NCBI RefSeq assembly: GCF_039613825.1
Contig: NZ_CP154826.1
Span: 806,001 to 870,000, forward strand
Reading direction: 5' to 3'
Source: Diaminobutyricibacter sp. McL0608
Lineage (GTDB): Bacteria > Actinomycetota > Actinomycetes > Actinomycetales > Microbacteriaceae
Length of the DNA stretch: 64,000 nt
Under the pieces are notes generated by a model. That model worked only from the letters and a program-made list of their open reading frames with translations. It was not told the origin of the DNA and ran no database searches. Position 1 is the stretch's first letter; every line of letters begins with the position of its first letter. Of this stretch, positions 32,920-44,106 are shown piece after piece. Position numbers and translations under genes: made by a program.

Positions 32920-34203
32920 ATGAAGTGGCATACCCGGACTGCGGTAGTGGCGCTGGTGCTCAGCGCGCTCGCGCTGGCCGGATGCTCAGAGAACTCGCAA
33001 GGACAGCCGGTCGGACCCCATTTCGTCGCGCTCCCGTACAGCGTTGTGATGCGTGACCCTGCGGTTTCGCTCGTCGGTCTCAACCCCGGCGACCGAGTCC
33101 GTCTGACGGCATACGTGGATGCCCCGGGAGGCCGGTGGCAATCCCACGCGACCTACACCGTGCCGGCGACAGGGACCATCGACTTCGCGGCCGCGCGGCC
33201 CCAGCTCGCCCCATTCGGCTCGCCCGACGCATCCGGGCTCGTCTGGTCGCTCCGTGGGCCCGCGCTTCCACCCGATGTCGCTGCCCACGTCTGGACCGAG
33301 TCGATACTCGCGTTGCACATCGCCGCCGTAGACAACGGTGCCCTCGTCGCATCGACCGTGGTCGATCTGACCGGACTCGGCATGATGGTGAAACCGCTCA
33401 CGGTGTTCGGGTACCAGCTTCGCGGCCCGCGCGCACATCCGTCGACCACCGAGGAGGACTACGCGGTCGGCCGGTTCTATCCGCCCCAGTTCCCGCTGCG
33501 GCCGCGCGCGCCCGCGATTCTCATCTTCGACGACGACACGACAGGAGCATCTGAACAGTATGTCGCTCCGTTCTTCTCCCTCCTGGGAAATGCCGTGTTC
33601 GTCATTCCGGCTGAGCGCACCCCCGATGGCGTCCACCTTGCTTCGACGTACTCGGCCGACCGGATCGGTGCGATCATCGCCTGGCTCGCGAACCGCCCGG
33701 AAGTCGACCCCCACCACATCTTCGTGTACGGGTCCTCCCAGTCGGAGCAGGTCGCGCTGTGGACGGCCGCACACTTCAGTTCCCTCATCTTCGGCGCATT
33801 CGGCGCCGCAGGGACGACGGCACTCCTGTGCAGCCACGAGGACGCGCTCTCGATGGTGCTCGATGGCTCCGGGCATGCGCCGTGCGCGAGCAACGGCAAC
33901 CTGGTGGACGACCGCAGAGTCGTGTCGCTGGCGAAACTGGCGGGACCTGTGCTCCTGGCCTGCAGTCGTTCCGACGAGATCCTCCCTGTCGCGTGTGGTT
34001 GGCAGGAGTCCGCGATGCGACAGCGCGGCGCCCGACCCGATGACGTGCTCATCCAGTTCGACGCGGCAGCCCACGCGATCACTGTGCCGCCCGGATATCC
34101 GATCGCGCTGCCCTCCGCCGCAGGTGCGCAGGCGACCGAACGCGCACGGATGACATTCTGGAACGCGATCGCTCGTGCGCTGCAGAGAACGGCGGTTCTG
34201 TGA
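32920..34203 (+). CDS. BAAT/acyl-CoA thioesterase-like lipoprotein (array copy A)
   Basis: 427 residues, exported lipoprotein (lipobox LAGC, Cys22). An immunoglobulin-like BAAT N-terminal domain (about 45-150: VSLVGLNPGDRVRL, GTIDFAAARPQL, SGLVWSLRGP) precedes an alpha/beta-hydrolase BAAT C-terminal domain (about 185-420). The triad can be placed: Ser273 in YGSSQSEQ, Asp352 in CSRSDEILP, His385 in AAHAITVPP. The elbow lacks the usual second Gly (GxSxS). Four cysteines conserved in all copies suggest disulfides. BAAT relatives act on CoA thioesters in the cytosol; an exported form needs another substrate, so the activity is open. Confidence 0.82.
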   Translation: MKWHTRTAVVALVLSALALAGCSENSQGQPVGPHFVALPYSVVMRDPAVSLVGLNPGDRVRLTAYVDAPGGRWQSHATYTVPATGTIDFAAARPQLAPFGSPDASGLVWSLRGPALPPDVAAHVWTESILALHIAAVDNGALVASTVVDLTGLGMMVKPLTVFGYQLRGPRAHPSTTEEDYAVGRFYPPQFPLRPRAPAILIFDDDTTGASEQYVAPFFSLLGNAVFVIPAERTPDGVHLASTYSADRIGAIIAWLANRPEVDPHHIFVYGSSQSEQVALWTAAHFSSLIFGAFGAAGTTALLCSHEDALSMVLDGSGHAPCASNGNLVDDRRVVSLAKLAGPVLLACSRSDEILPVACGWQESAMRQRGARPDDVLIQFDAAAHAITVPPGYPIALPSAAGAQATERARMTFWNAIARALQRTAVL

Positions 34204-34218
34204 GGCGGCGCACCGCCC

Positions 34219-34247
34219 TTCCGGCTGCTCCGGCGCGCGCTCATACT
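34219..34247 (+). promoter_or_regulatory. Putative promoter of BAAT-like gene B
   Basis: TTCCGG (34219-34224), 17 nt, CATACT (34242-34247), 18 nt before ATG 34266. It mirrors the promoter of gene A, including the following GTGGTG(C/T)TCTG. Confidence 0.45.
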
Positions 34248-34265
34248 GAGACCAGTGGTGTTCTG

Positions 34266-35558
34266 ATGAAGTGGCATGCACGGTCGACAGCGGTGGCGCT
34301 GCTCCTCGGCGCCCTCGCGCTCGCAGGGTGTTCGGGCGCTCCGCAACGCGCGCAGGTGGGTCCCCATTTCGTCACGGCGCCCCTCGTCTATCTCAGCACC
34401 GTCCTCTGGCCGCCGCCGCTTTCGCTCGTCGGGCTCACTCCGGGGTCGCGCATCCAGCTCGCCGCCCATGTGGATGCTCCCGGCGGCCGGTGGGAGTCGG
34501 ACGCGACCTACACGGTTCCGGGCACGGGCATCATCGACCTGAACGCAGTGAGGCCGCAGCTCGCGCCGTTCGGCTCGCCGGACTCCGCCGGCCTCATCTG
34601 GTCACTTCAGGGACCCGACCTCGCACCGGATGCCGCCGCGCGGATGTGGACGGAATCGACGATCGGAGTGCACATCGCGGCTCTCGACGACGGCCGTGTC
34701 GTCGCATCCACGGTGCTGGATCTCGCCGGACTCGGCTCGACCATGACGCCGATCAACGTGCTGGCGGATGAGCTCGGCGGCACCGCTGCGAACCCGTCGA
34801 CCGCCGAGGACGATTCGATCGCCGGGGCGTTCTACCGCCCGCAGGGCCCCTACCGCCCTCACGCGCCCGCCGTGATCCTGTTCGACGACGATGCGACCGG
34901 TGCGTCGCGTCCGTACGTCGCTCCGTTGTTCGCGCTTTTCGGCAGCGGTGTCTTCGTCGTTCCGGTCGAACGTGCCGCCGATCAGGTGCATGTCACGTCG
35001 ACGTTCGACACGGCGCGGCTGGCCGCGATCATCGGCTGGCTCGACAACCGACCCGACGTCGATCCCCGACACATCTTCGTCTACGGATCGTCTCAGTCGG
35101 AGCAGCTGGCACTCTGGACGGCCGCACACTTCCCGTCTCGTATCTACGGCGTATTCGGCGCGGGTGGCGCGACAGCGCTGCTCTGCCGTTCGCCGGAAGG
35201 CGTCTCGACGATCTTCGACCGATCGGGACAGGTGCCCTGCGAACGCAACAGTGACACGGTCAACGATTTCAGCGTGGTCTCTCTAGCCGGCCTCGCCGGC
35301 CCTGTCGTGCTCGCGTGCACTCGCGCAGACGAGGTCCTCCCGAACGCGTGCGGATGGCAGGACTCGTCGATGCGCCAGCGCGGAAGGCATTCGGGGGATG
35401 CGGACATTCGGGTCGACGGGGCGGCTCATTCGATCACGGTGCCGCCGGGGCTTCCGCTCGGGCTGCCTCCGGTGCCGGGGGCTCAGGCGACCGAACGTGC
35501 ACGCGTGTCGTTCTGGAACGCCGTCGCCGAGACCATCCTGAGAACGGCACGGTCGTGA
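34266..35558 (+). CDS. BAAT/acyl-CoA thioesterase-like lipoprotein (array copy B)
   Basis: 430 residues, the closest relative of copy A: both begin MKWHAR/MKWHTR, share the lipobox LAGC (Cys22) and align throughout. Nucleophile Ser276 in YGSSQSEQL; Asp in CTRADEVLP; His in GAAHSITVPP. ATG 34266 is fixed by the signal peptide; the frame is open upstream. It has its own promoter copied from gene A. Its stop overlaps gene C's start (GTGA), so B, C and D are one operon. Confidence 0.82.
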   Translation: MKWHARSTAVALLLGALALAGCSGAPQRAQVGPHFVTAPLVYLSTVLWPPPLSLVGLTPGSRIQLAAHVDAPGGRWESDATYTVPGTGIIDLNAVRPQLAPFGSPDSAGLIWSLQGPDLAPDAAARMWTESTIGVHIAALDDGRVVASTVLDLAGLGSTMTPINVLADELGGTAANPSTAEDDSIAGAFYRPQGPYRPHAPAVILFDDDATGASRPYVAPLFALFGSGVFVVPVERAADQVHVTSTFDTARLAAIIGWLDNRPDVDPRHIFVYGSSQSEQLALWTAAHFPSRIYGVFGAGGATALLCRSPEGVSTIFDRSGQVPCERNSDTVNDFSVVSLAGLAGPVVLACTRADEVLPNACGWQDSSMRQRGRHSGDADIRVDGAAHSITVPPGLPLGLPPVPGAQATERARVSFWNAVAETILRTARS

Positions 35559-36853
35559 GACGGCGCATCGGACGGAAGGTCGTCGCGTTCGCCGCCGCGA
35601 TGATGCTCGGAGCAGTGCTGTCCGCATGCACCGCGGATGCGGGGACTCCCGGCACCCGTTTCGTCATCGGCCAGCTGAACGCAATCACGACGGATCCCGT
35701 CACCATTTCGCTCGTCGGGCTGCAACCGGGCCTCGATGTGACCGTGGCAGCGACGGTCGCCAAGGCGGGCCAGCACTGGCGCTCGCGCGCGATCTATCCG
35801 GTGCCGCCCAGTGGAGCGGTCGATCTCGGAGCGGCTCGGCCGTCGCTGGCTCCCTACCCGGCCGCCGACGCGTCGGGACTGCTCTGGTCGCTCGAGGGGC
35901 CGCCCCAGACTCAGGCCCAGCTCGAACACCTCTGGGCGGGCGGAGACATCGACATCGAACTCATGGCGAGCGAGGGCGGCCACGTGGTGGCGACGACGAA
36001 GATTCACCGGCCGGGGCTCGCCGGCTTCGCGACCGTCACGCCGGTGTTCGCGGGCGACGTCATACGGAACGCCATGGGCAAGCCGATGGGTGGAACGGCC
36101 TACGACCTGCGCATCGGCACGTTCTATCGGCCGGCAGCGCTCGAGACCGGACGAAAGCCCGCTGTCGTGCTGATCGACGGCGACGACGGGGGATCGTCCG
36201 CGCCGTTCATCGCCGGCCAGCTCGCACTCGCGGGCTTCCCGACATTCGTGCTCCCCGCCTTCGGACCCGAAGGCCAGATCCCCGGGTCCTCCGCGTTGTC
36301 GGTGGAGTCATTCGATGCCGGGCTGTCGTGGCTGCGAAGCCAGCCGAACATCGATCCGCAGCGCATCTTCACCTTCGGGTCGTGGCGCGCATCCCCTCTC
36401 GCGCTCTGGCTCGCCTCGAACGAGCCGCAGCGGATCTACGGGGCCATCGGCGCCTCCGGTGCGACCGCGCTGCTCTGCACGTCGGAATCCGGCACCGCGA
36501 TAATCACCCACGACGGAGTCGGGGTGCCGTGCGAGGACCCCGGTCGTACGATCGCTGACATGTCGCTGATCCGGCTCGATCGCATCCCGGGTCCCGTGCT
36601 GCTCGCGTGCGGAGAGACGGACGAGACCCTGGGCAATGCATGCTCCTGGCTCGGCGCCGGCGTGAGCGTCCGCGGATCACGGCCGGGGGACGAGTTCATC
36701 CGCGCGCCCGGGGCCGGCCATGAGATCACCGTGCCGCCGATGCTGCCCATCGGCCTCGCCGGACTGGATCCGAAGACCGCGCAGGCGACGGAGAGCGCAC
36801 GGGTCGCATTCTGGTCCGGGGTCGTGCTCATGCTGCAGGCGGCGACCGAATGA
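35555..36853 (+). CDS. BAAT-like lipoprotein lacking the catalytic serine (array copy C)
   Basis: 432 residues; lipobox LSAC (Cys25) after VVAFAAAMMLGAV. Same two-domain plan: VTISLVGLQPGLDVTV and ASGLLWSLEGPP in the N-terminal domain, hydrolase fold after residue 185. At the elbow it reads TFGSWRASP, so the residue aligned with the nucleophile of A, B and D is Trp277 (TGG at 36383-36385). Asp (CGETDETLG) and His (GAGHEITVPP) remain. The frame is intact, so this is a probable pseudo-enzyme, perhaps a binding or partner protein. GTG 35555 overlaps the stop of B. Confidence 0.8.
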   Translation: MRRRIGRKVVAFAAAMMLGAVLSACTADAGTPGTRFVIGQLNAITTDPVTISLVGLQPGLDVTVAATVAKAGQHWRSRAIYPVPPSGAVDLGAARPSLAPYPAADASGLLWSLEGPPQTQAQLEHLWAGGDIDIELMASEGGHVVATTKIHRPGLAGFATVTPVFAGDVIRNAMGKPMGGTAYDLRIGTFYRPAALETGRKPAVVLIDGDDGGSSAPFIAGQLALAGFPTFVLPAFGPEGQIPGSSALSVESFDAGLSWLRSQPNIDPQRIFTFGSWRASPLALWLASNEPQRIYGAIGASGATALLCTSESGTAIITHDGVGVPCEDPGRTIADMSLIRLDRIPGPVLLACGETDETLGNACSWLGAGVSVRGSRPGDEFIRAPGAGHEITVPPMLPIGLAGLDPKTAQATESARVAFWSGVVLMLQAATE

Positions 36854-38085
36854 TGATGAGACGTCTCCTGGCCGCGATCGCGTCCCTCGGCCTCCTCGCC
36901 TCGCTCGTCGCCTGCACGACGGGCGGACCGTCGCAGGCCGGTGCTCATTTCGTGGTGAGCAAGGACCCGAGCGCGTCGTGGTGGCCTCTCGACATCTGGG
37001 TAGAAGGCCTCGCTCCCGGCCATACGGTGACGATCACGGCGAGTGCGCAGTCGAGCGGCCTGTGGACATCGCGGGCGACGTATGGGGTGCCGGCGGACGG
37101 CGTCGTCGACCTGGGCACGGCCACGCCGCTGCTCGCGCCGTTCAGCCAGCCGGATGCGATGGGACTGTTCTGGTCGCTGGCCAGATCGAACGCCGGCTCG
37201 TCCACCGCGAACGACGGATGGAGCGACGGAACCGTGACGATCGATCTCACGGCAGCCGTGGATGGCCGGGCCGTCGCCACCTACGCGGTCCATCGGATGG
37301 GGCTCGGAACCATCGTGGGATCCCACGCCGTGTTCGACAGCGGATTCCTGGGCGACTTCTTCTCACCCACCGGCTCGTCGGTCGGGCTCCAGCCGGCGGT
37401 CCTCGTGCTCGACGGCGCGGACAACGGGATGCAGTCCGGGGTGCTCGCTGCGGCACAGATCGCCGGGCTCGGCTACCCGGCGCTCGCGCTCTCGTCGTTC
37501 GGCTCGGCCGGGGGAGTGTCGTCGGGCACGCTGCACGCCGAGACGCTCCTGGCCGCCCTCGCGTGGCTGCGCGCGCAGCCCGGCGTCGACGACGATCGGG
37601 TGTTCGTGTTCGGGGCCTCCCGGTCGGCGCCGCTGGCACTCTGGGCGGCAGTGCAGTATCCCGCGCTCGTGTACGGAGCGATCGCGCCGTCGGGAACGAC
37701 CGGGGTGATCTGCACCTCGCCCGTGCCCGTCCCGGCGATCACCATCGGCGGAGCGTGGGTGCCGTGCACGACCGGGACGAACACGGTCAGGCCTGCGGAC
37801 GTGCTGATGCTCGCGCAGATCCAGGGACCCGTTGTGCTCGCGTGTGCGGGAAAGGACGAGACGCTGCCGAACGCATGCGACTGGATGACCGCCGGCGAGA
37901 ACGCGCGCGGGAACCAGATCGGGGACACCTTCCTTCGCGCAACCGGCGCGACGCACGCGCTCTACATCCCGCCGTACAGTCCGCTCTACCTCCCGTCATC
38001 GTCCACGGCGCAGGCCACGGAGAACGCGCGGGTCGCCTTCTGGCGTGCGGTCGAGCGCACCCTGAGGGGTGCGAGTCGCACCTGA
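36850..38085 (+). CDS. BAAT-like lipoprotein (array copy D)
   Basis: 411 residues, the most diverged and shortest copy. Lipobox LVAC (Cys22). The N-terminal domain is recognisable by IWVEGLAPGHTVTI and AMGLFWSLARS. Nucleophile Ser257 in VFGASRSAPLALW; Asp in CAGKDETLP; His in GATHALYIPP. The conserved cysteines of the family are kept (VICTSP, WVPCTTG, LACAG, NACDW). ATGA overlap with gene C. The next gene, dnaX, has its own promoter, so the array ends here. Confidence 0.8.
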   Translation: MMMRRLLAAIASLGLLASLVACTTGGPSQAGAHFVVSKDPSASWWPLDIWVEGLAPGHTVTITASAQSSGLWTSRATYGVPADGVVDLGTATPLLAPFSQPDAMGLFWSLARSNAGSSTANDGWSDGTVTIDLTAAVDGRAVATYAVHRMGLGTIVGSHAVFDSGFLGDFFSPTGSSVGLQPAVLVLDGADNGMQSGVLAAAQIAGLGYPALALSSFGSAGGVSSGTLHAETLLAALAWLRAQPGVDDDRVFVFGASRSAPLALWAAVQYPALVYGAIAPSGTTGVICTSPVPVPAITIGGAWVPCTTGTNTVRPADVLMLAQIQGPVVLACAGKDETLPNACDWMTAGENARGNQIGDTFLRATGATHALYIPPYSPLYLPSSSTAQATENARVAFWRAVERTLRGASRT

Positions 38086-38185
38086 TCGGGATGCGGTGAT
38101 CGGCCGGTGCGGGTGGCGGCGCTGACGGTCGGCGCGAGGCTGTGGATGAGACTCTTCTGTCAGCGGCGACAAGTAGCATAGGGGG

Positions 38186-40474
38186 GTGGTCACAGCCCTC
38201 TATCGCCGGTATCGGCCAGACACTTTCGCCGAGATGATCGGGCAGTCGCAGGTGACCGAGCCGCTCATGACGGCGCTGCGAACGAACCGGGTCAACCACG
38301 CCTACCTCTTCAGTGGTCCGAGAGGCTGCGGCAAGACCACGTCAGCGCGCATCCTTGCTCGCTGCCTCAACTGCGCGGAGGGGCCGACGGACACCCCGTG
38401 CGGAGTCTGCGCGAGCTGTGTCGAACTCAGCCGTGACGGCGGAGGCTCGCTCGATGTCGTCGAGATCGACGCGGCGAGCCACAACGGTGTCGACGACGCC
38501 CGTGACATCCGCGAGCGCGCCATCTTCGCTCCGGCGCGCGACCGCTACAAGATCTTCATCCTCGACGAGGCGCACATGGTGACGCCGCAAGGGTTCAACG
38601 CGCTTCTCAAGATCGTCGAAGAACCGCCGGAGCACGTGAAGTTCATCTTCGCGACGACCGAGCCCGAGAAGGTCATCGGCACCATCCGGTCGCGTACCCA
38701 CCACTATCCGTTCCGGCTGGTGCCGCCCGCGCAGATGCTCGACTACGTGCAGAAACTCTGCGATGCCGAAGGCGTGACGGTGGCGCCCGGCGTCCTACCG
38801 CTCGTCGTGCGGGCCGGCGGCGGTTCCCCGCGTGACACCCTGTCGCTGCTCGACCAGCTGATGGCCGGCTCCGAAGGCGATTCGGTCGAATACGAGCGCG
38901 CAGTGGCCCTTCTCGGCTACACACACGCAGCACTCCTCGACGAGGTGGTCGATGCGATCGGCGTGCGCGATGCCGCCGGCGCGTTCGCCGCGGTCGACCG
39001 TGTGATCCAGACGGGCCAGGATCCGAGGCGGTTCGTCGAAGACCTCCTCGAGCGTCTTCGCGACCTCATCGTCGTGGCGGCGACGAGCGCCGAGGGGGCC
39101 GCAGCCGTTCTGCGGGGAGTGCCCCAGGACGAACTGGATCGCATGAGCGTCCAGGCGACCAAGTTCGGTGCGGCCGAGCTTTCGCGCTCCGCTGACATCG
39201 TCAACGCTGCGCTCACCGAGATGACCGGCGCGACGTCGCCGCGCCTGCACCTCGAACTGATGATCGCACGCATCCTCGTCCCCTCCAGCGACGCGTCCGA
39301 GCGGGGTGCCCTCGCGCGGGTCGAGCGCCTCGAACGCCGCGTCGGTGTGAGCGACTCGGTCGAGGGTGCTTCTGGTGGAACGTACGTGGCTCCGCAGCCG
39401 CCTGTCGCCGCCCAGCCCGCTCCGGTGCGGCCCGCCGTAGCCGCCGACGCCCCGCCTGCAGCTGCGTCCGCCGGTGGTGCGTCCGCCGGTGGTGCGTCCG
39501 CCGGTGGTGCGTCGGAGGCTGGTGGGCCCGCGGCACCGGCGGCGCAGACCGCGTCTGCCCCGGTCGGTCCCGTCACGACGCAGCAGGTGAAGGATGCGTG
39601 GCCGCAGATCCTCGATGCCGTCCAGCGTGCGAAGCGCAGCGCCTGGATGGTCGTGTTCACCGCGCAGGTCCGTTCGCTCAATGACGACGTGCTGTCGCTC
39701 TCCTTCCCGAGCGACAACGACGTGGCGAGCTTCCGCCAGCAGGGCGCTGGCCAGGGTGTGAGCGAGTATCTCCGCCAGGCGATCGTCGACCTCCTCGGCA
39801 TCCGCGTCAAGTTCATCGCCCGTGCCGACGGCGCACCGCCTGCTGCCGCACCTGCGACCGTTTCGGCCGTCTCTCCGGACGATCCGAGTTCGACGAAGCC
39901 TGCGGCAACACCGCCGGCCACGGAGAAAACCGTGTCGGACGAGGCGTCCCCGCAGAAGGCGACTGCGCAGAAGCAGAAGGCGCCAGTGGAACAGAAGGCG
40001 ACCGCGCAGAAGGGTTCAGCACAGCGGGCACCAGGCCAGAAGCCGCCGGCGCAGGCTTCCGCGGCGGTGACGACGACCTGGGCCACGGTGACGATCCCGG
40101 GCTCCGGTGCCGTCGCGGTCGACGACGCGCCTCGCGTCGACGAGCGCCCGGCCGACGTGCGCCCGGCCGACGACGAAGTGCCCTTCGACGATGTTCCGCC
40201 GCCCGAGACCGAACCACCGTTCGAACCCGCGATGACCGTGGAGCCAGCGATGTCGGCCGGCGGTGTGGTGCCGGTCGAGAAGGCCGTAGCTCCCGCGCGT
40301 GTGGCTGCCCAGAAGCCGTCGGAGAACCTCGTCGAGAGGCCGTCGACCGTGTCACAGGGGCGCGCGACTCCCGCCTTCCAGGAGCCGCAGCGCTATGGAG
40401 AATCGGTCGTTCGCGAAATTCTCGGCGCCAGCTTCATCGAAGAGCAGCCGGTCCAGCCGGGCGGGACGAGGTAG
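38186..40474 (+). CDS. dnaX: DNA polymerase III subunit gamma/tau
   Basis: 762 residues. AAA+ clamp-loader ATPase with Walker A GPRGCGKT (residues 44-51), the four-Cys zinc module around CLNCAEG...CGVCASC, and Walker B ILDEAHM. The tau region after about 390 is Ala/Pro/Gln/Lys-rich and contains a 3-fold 15-bp repeat, then a conserved block WPQILDAVQRAKRSAW. TAGCAT (38174-38179) ends 6 nt before GTG 38186: leaderless. recR follows after 3 nt. I see no A-rich slippery site for a separate gamma product. Confidence 0.95.
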   Translation: MVTALYRRYRPDTFAEMIGQSQVTEPLMTALRTNRVNHAYLFSGPRGCGKTTSARILARCLNCAEGPTDTPCGVCASCVELSRDGGGSLDVVEIDAASHNGVDDARDIRERAIFAPARDRYKIFILDEAHMVTPQGFNALLKIVEEPPEHVKFIFATTEPEKVIGTIRSRTHHYPFRLVPPAQMLDYVQKLCDAEGVTVAPGVLPLVVRAGGGSPRDTLSLLDQLMAGSEGDSVEYERAVALLGYTHAALLDEVVDAIGVRDAAGAFAAVDRVIQTGQDPRRFVEDLLERLRDLIVVAATSAEGAAAVLRGVPQDELDRMSVQATKFGAAELSRSADIVNAALTEMTGATSPRLHLELMIARILVPSSDASERGALARVERLERRVGVSDSVEGASGGTYVAPQPPVAAQPAPVRPAVAADAPPAAASAGGASAGGASAGGASEAGGPAAPAAQTASAPVGPVTTQQVKDAWPQILDAVQRAKRSAWMVVFTAQVRSLNDDVLSLSFPSDNDVASFRQQGAGQGVSEYLRQAIVDLLGIRVKFIARADGAPPAAAPATVSAVSPDDPSSTKPAATPPATEKTVSDEASPQKATAQKQKAPVEQKATAQKGSAQRAPGQKPPAQASAAVTTTWATVTIPGSGAVAVDDAPRVDERPADVRPADDEVPFDDVPPPETEPPFEPAMTVEPAMSAGGVVPVEKAVAPARVAAQKPSENLVERPSTVSQGRATPAFQEPQRYGESVVREILGASFIEEQPVQPGGTR
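39464..39508 (+). repeat. Three tandem 15-bp units inside dnaX
   Basis: GCGTCCGCCGGTGGT three times without change, encoding ASAGG repeats in the linker of tau. Copy number probably varies between strains. Confidence 0.9.
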
Positions 40475-40477
40475 TCC

Positions 40478-41074
40478 GTGTACGAAGGCATCGTTCAGGA
40501 ACTGATCGACGAACTCGGTCGTCTGCCCGGAATCGGGCCCAAGTCGGCCCAGCGCATCGCGTTCCACATCCTCCAGACCGAGACGTTCGACGTCACCCGG
40601 CTCGCCGAAGTGCTCCTCGAAGTGCGCGACAAGGTGCGGTTCTGCGAGATCTGCGGCAACGTCTCAGAACAAGAGACCTGCACGATCTGTCGTGACCCGC
40701 GGCGCAACCCGGCGCTCATCTGCGTCGTCGAAGAGGCCAAAGACGTCGTGGCCATCGAACGAACACGCGAGTTCCGCGGTCTCTACCACGTGCTCGGCGG
40801 CGCAATCAGCCCGATCGACGGCGTCGGCCCCGACGACCTCCGCATTCGTCAGCTGATGCAGCGTCTCGCCGACAACACCGTGCAGGAGGTCATCATCGCC
40901 ACCGACCCCAACCTCGAAGGCGAAGCGACCGCCACCTACCTCAGCCGGTTGCTCAGCGCGCTCGAGATCCGGGTGACTCGGCTCGCATCCGGTCTGCCCG
41001 TCGGCGGAGACCTCGAGTACGCCGACGAGGTCACCCTCGGGCGCGCCTTCGAAGGCCGCCGCGTCGTCTCCTGA
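40478..41074 (+). CDS. recR: Recombination mediator RecR
   Basis: 198 residues, full length. Helix-hairpin-helix [17 protein letters not shown], the zinc finger [16 protein letters not shown], and a Toprim domain with [12 protein letters not shown]. It works with RecF/RecO to load RecA on gapped DNA. GTG 40478 lies 3 nt after the dnaX stop, so the two are co-transcribed. The YbaB/EbfC gene often found between them is absent. Confidence 0.95.
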   Translation: MYEGIVQELIDELGRLPGIGPKSAQRIAFHILQTETFDVTRLAEVLLEVRDKVRFCEICGNVSEQETCTICRDPRRNPALICVVEEAKDVVAIERTREFRGLYHVLGGAISPIDGVGPDDLRIRQLMQRLADNTVQEVIIATDPNLEGEATATYLSRLLSALEIRVTRLASGLPVGGDLEYADEVTLGRAFEGRRVVS

Positions 41075-41175
41075 CGCTGTGCCCAAACGAACGTCATATT
41101 CCGAGGCCGGCAATCGTCGGCCGATAGAATAACTGTTCCGGCGATTCTCGCCCCATCTCGCCCCCAGGAGTGTAC

Positions 41176-43603
<2,428 letters not shown>

Positions 43604-43617
43604 GCGTTCGAGTCGAA

Positions 43618-44064
43618 ATGGGCGACGCAGCCGTACCACCCGAGGTCGAAGCCTATTTCGGGGCGCTCGACGAGAGAAGACGTGCCGTTGTGCTGCCTGT
43701 TTTCGAGACGGTCCGCGCCGCGATGCCGGAGGGCTATCAGCTCGGAGTCCAGTGGCGGATGCCCGGCTGGGTCGTCCCACTCGAACGCTTTCCGGACACC
43801 TACAACAAGCAGCCGCTTGCTTACGTCAGCGTGGCCGCCCAGAAGACCTACAACTCGTTGTACCTCATGGCGATCTACAGCGACAGCGAGGAGGACCGCC
43901 GGTTCCGCCAGGCCTGGGCGCGTGGTGGTCGCACGCTCGACATGGGCAAGAGCTGCCTGAGATTCCGGGCCCTTGCCGACGTCGACCTCGACCTGGTGGC
44001 GGAGACGGTCGCAGCATTCCCGGTGGAGCGGTTCCTCGAGACGTACCAGCGCATCCGGTCCTGA
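43618..44064 (+). CDS. DUF1801 domain protein
   Basis: 148 residues, soluble. Motifs AAMPEGYQLGVQWRMPGWVVP and the C-terminal SCLRFRALADVDLDLV fit DUF1801 (YdhG-like) proteins of unknown function. Starts 14 nt after asd, in the same direction, so it may be transcribed with it. It is not closely similar to the other DUF1801-like protein at 23 kb. Confidence 0.8.
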   Translation: MGDAAVPPEVEAYFGALDERRRAVVLPVFETVRAAMPEGYQLGVQWRMPGWVVPLERFPDTYNKQPLAYVSVAAQKTYNSLYLMAIYSDSEEDRRFRQAWARGGRTLDMGKSCLRFRALADVDLDLVAETVAAFPVERFLETYQRIRS

Positions 44065-44106
44065 CCGGCCGTCACGATGCCGGGAAAGCCCCATTACACT
44101 TGATGG

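Noticed and set aside
39464-39508. Short regular repeats as a CRISPR array
   Set aside because: Units are contiguous, without spacers, in frame inside dnaX. No repeat-spacer pattern or cas gene occurs anywhere in the window.
38186-40474. Programmed frameshift in dnaX producing gamma
   Set aside because: No A-rich slippery heptamer with a following stem is visible in the region between the ATPase and tau parts.
41101-41130. Riboswitch or attenuator before lysC
   Set aside because: Only a 5-bp GGCCG/CGGCC repeat in front of the -10 is present; the leader is too short for a lysine riboswitch.
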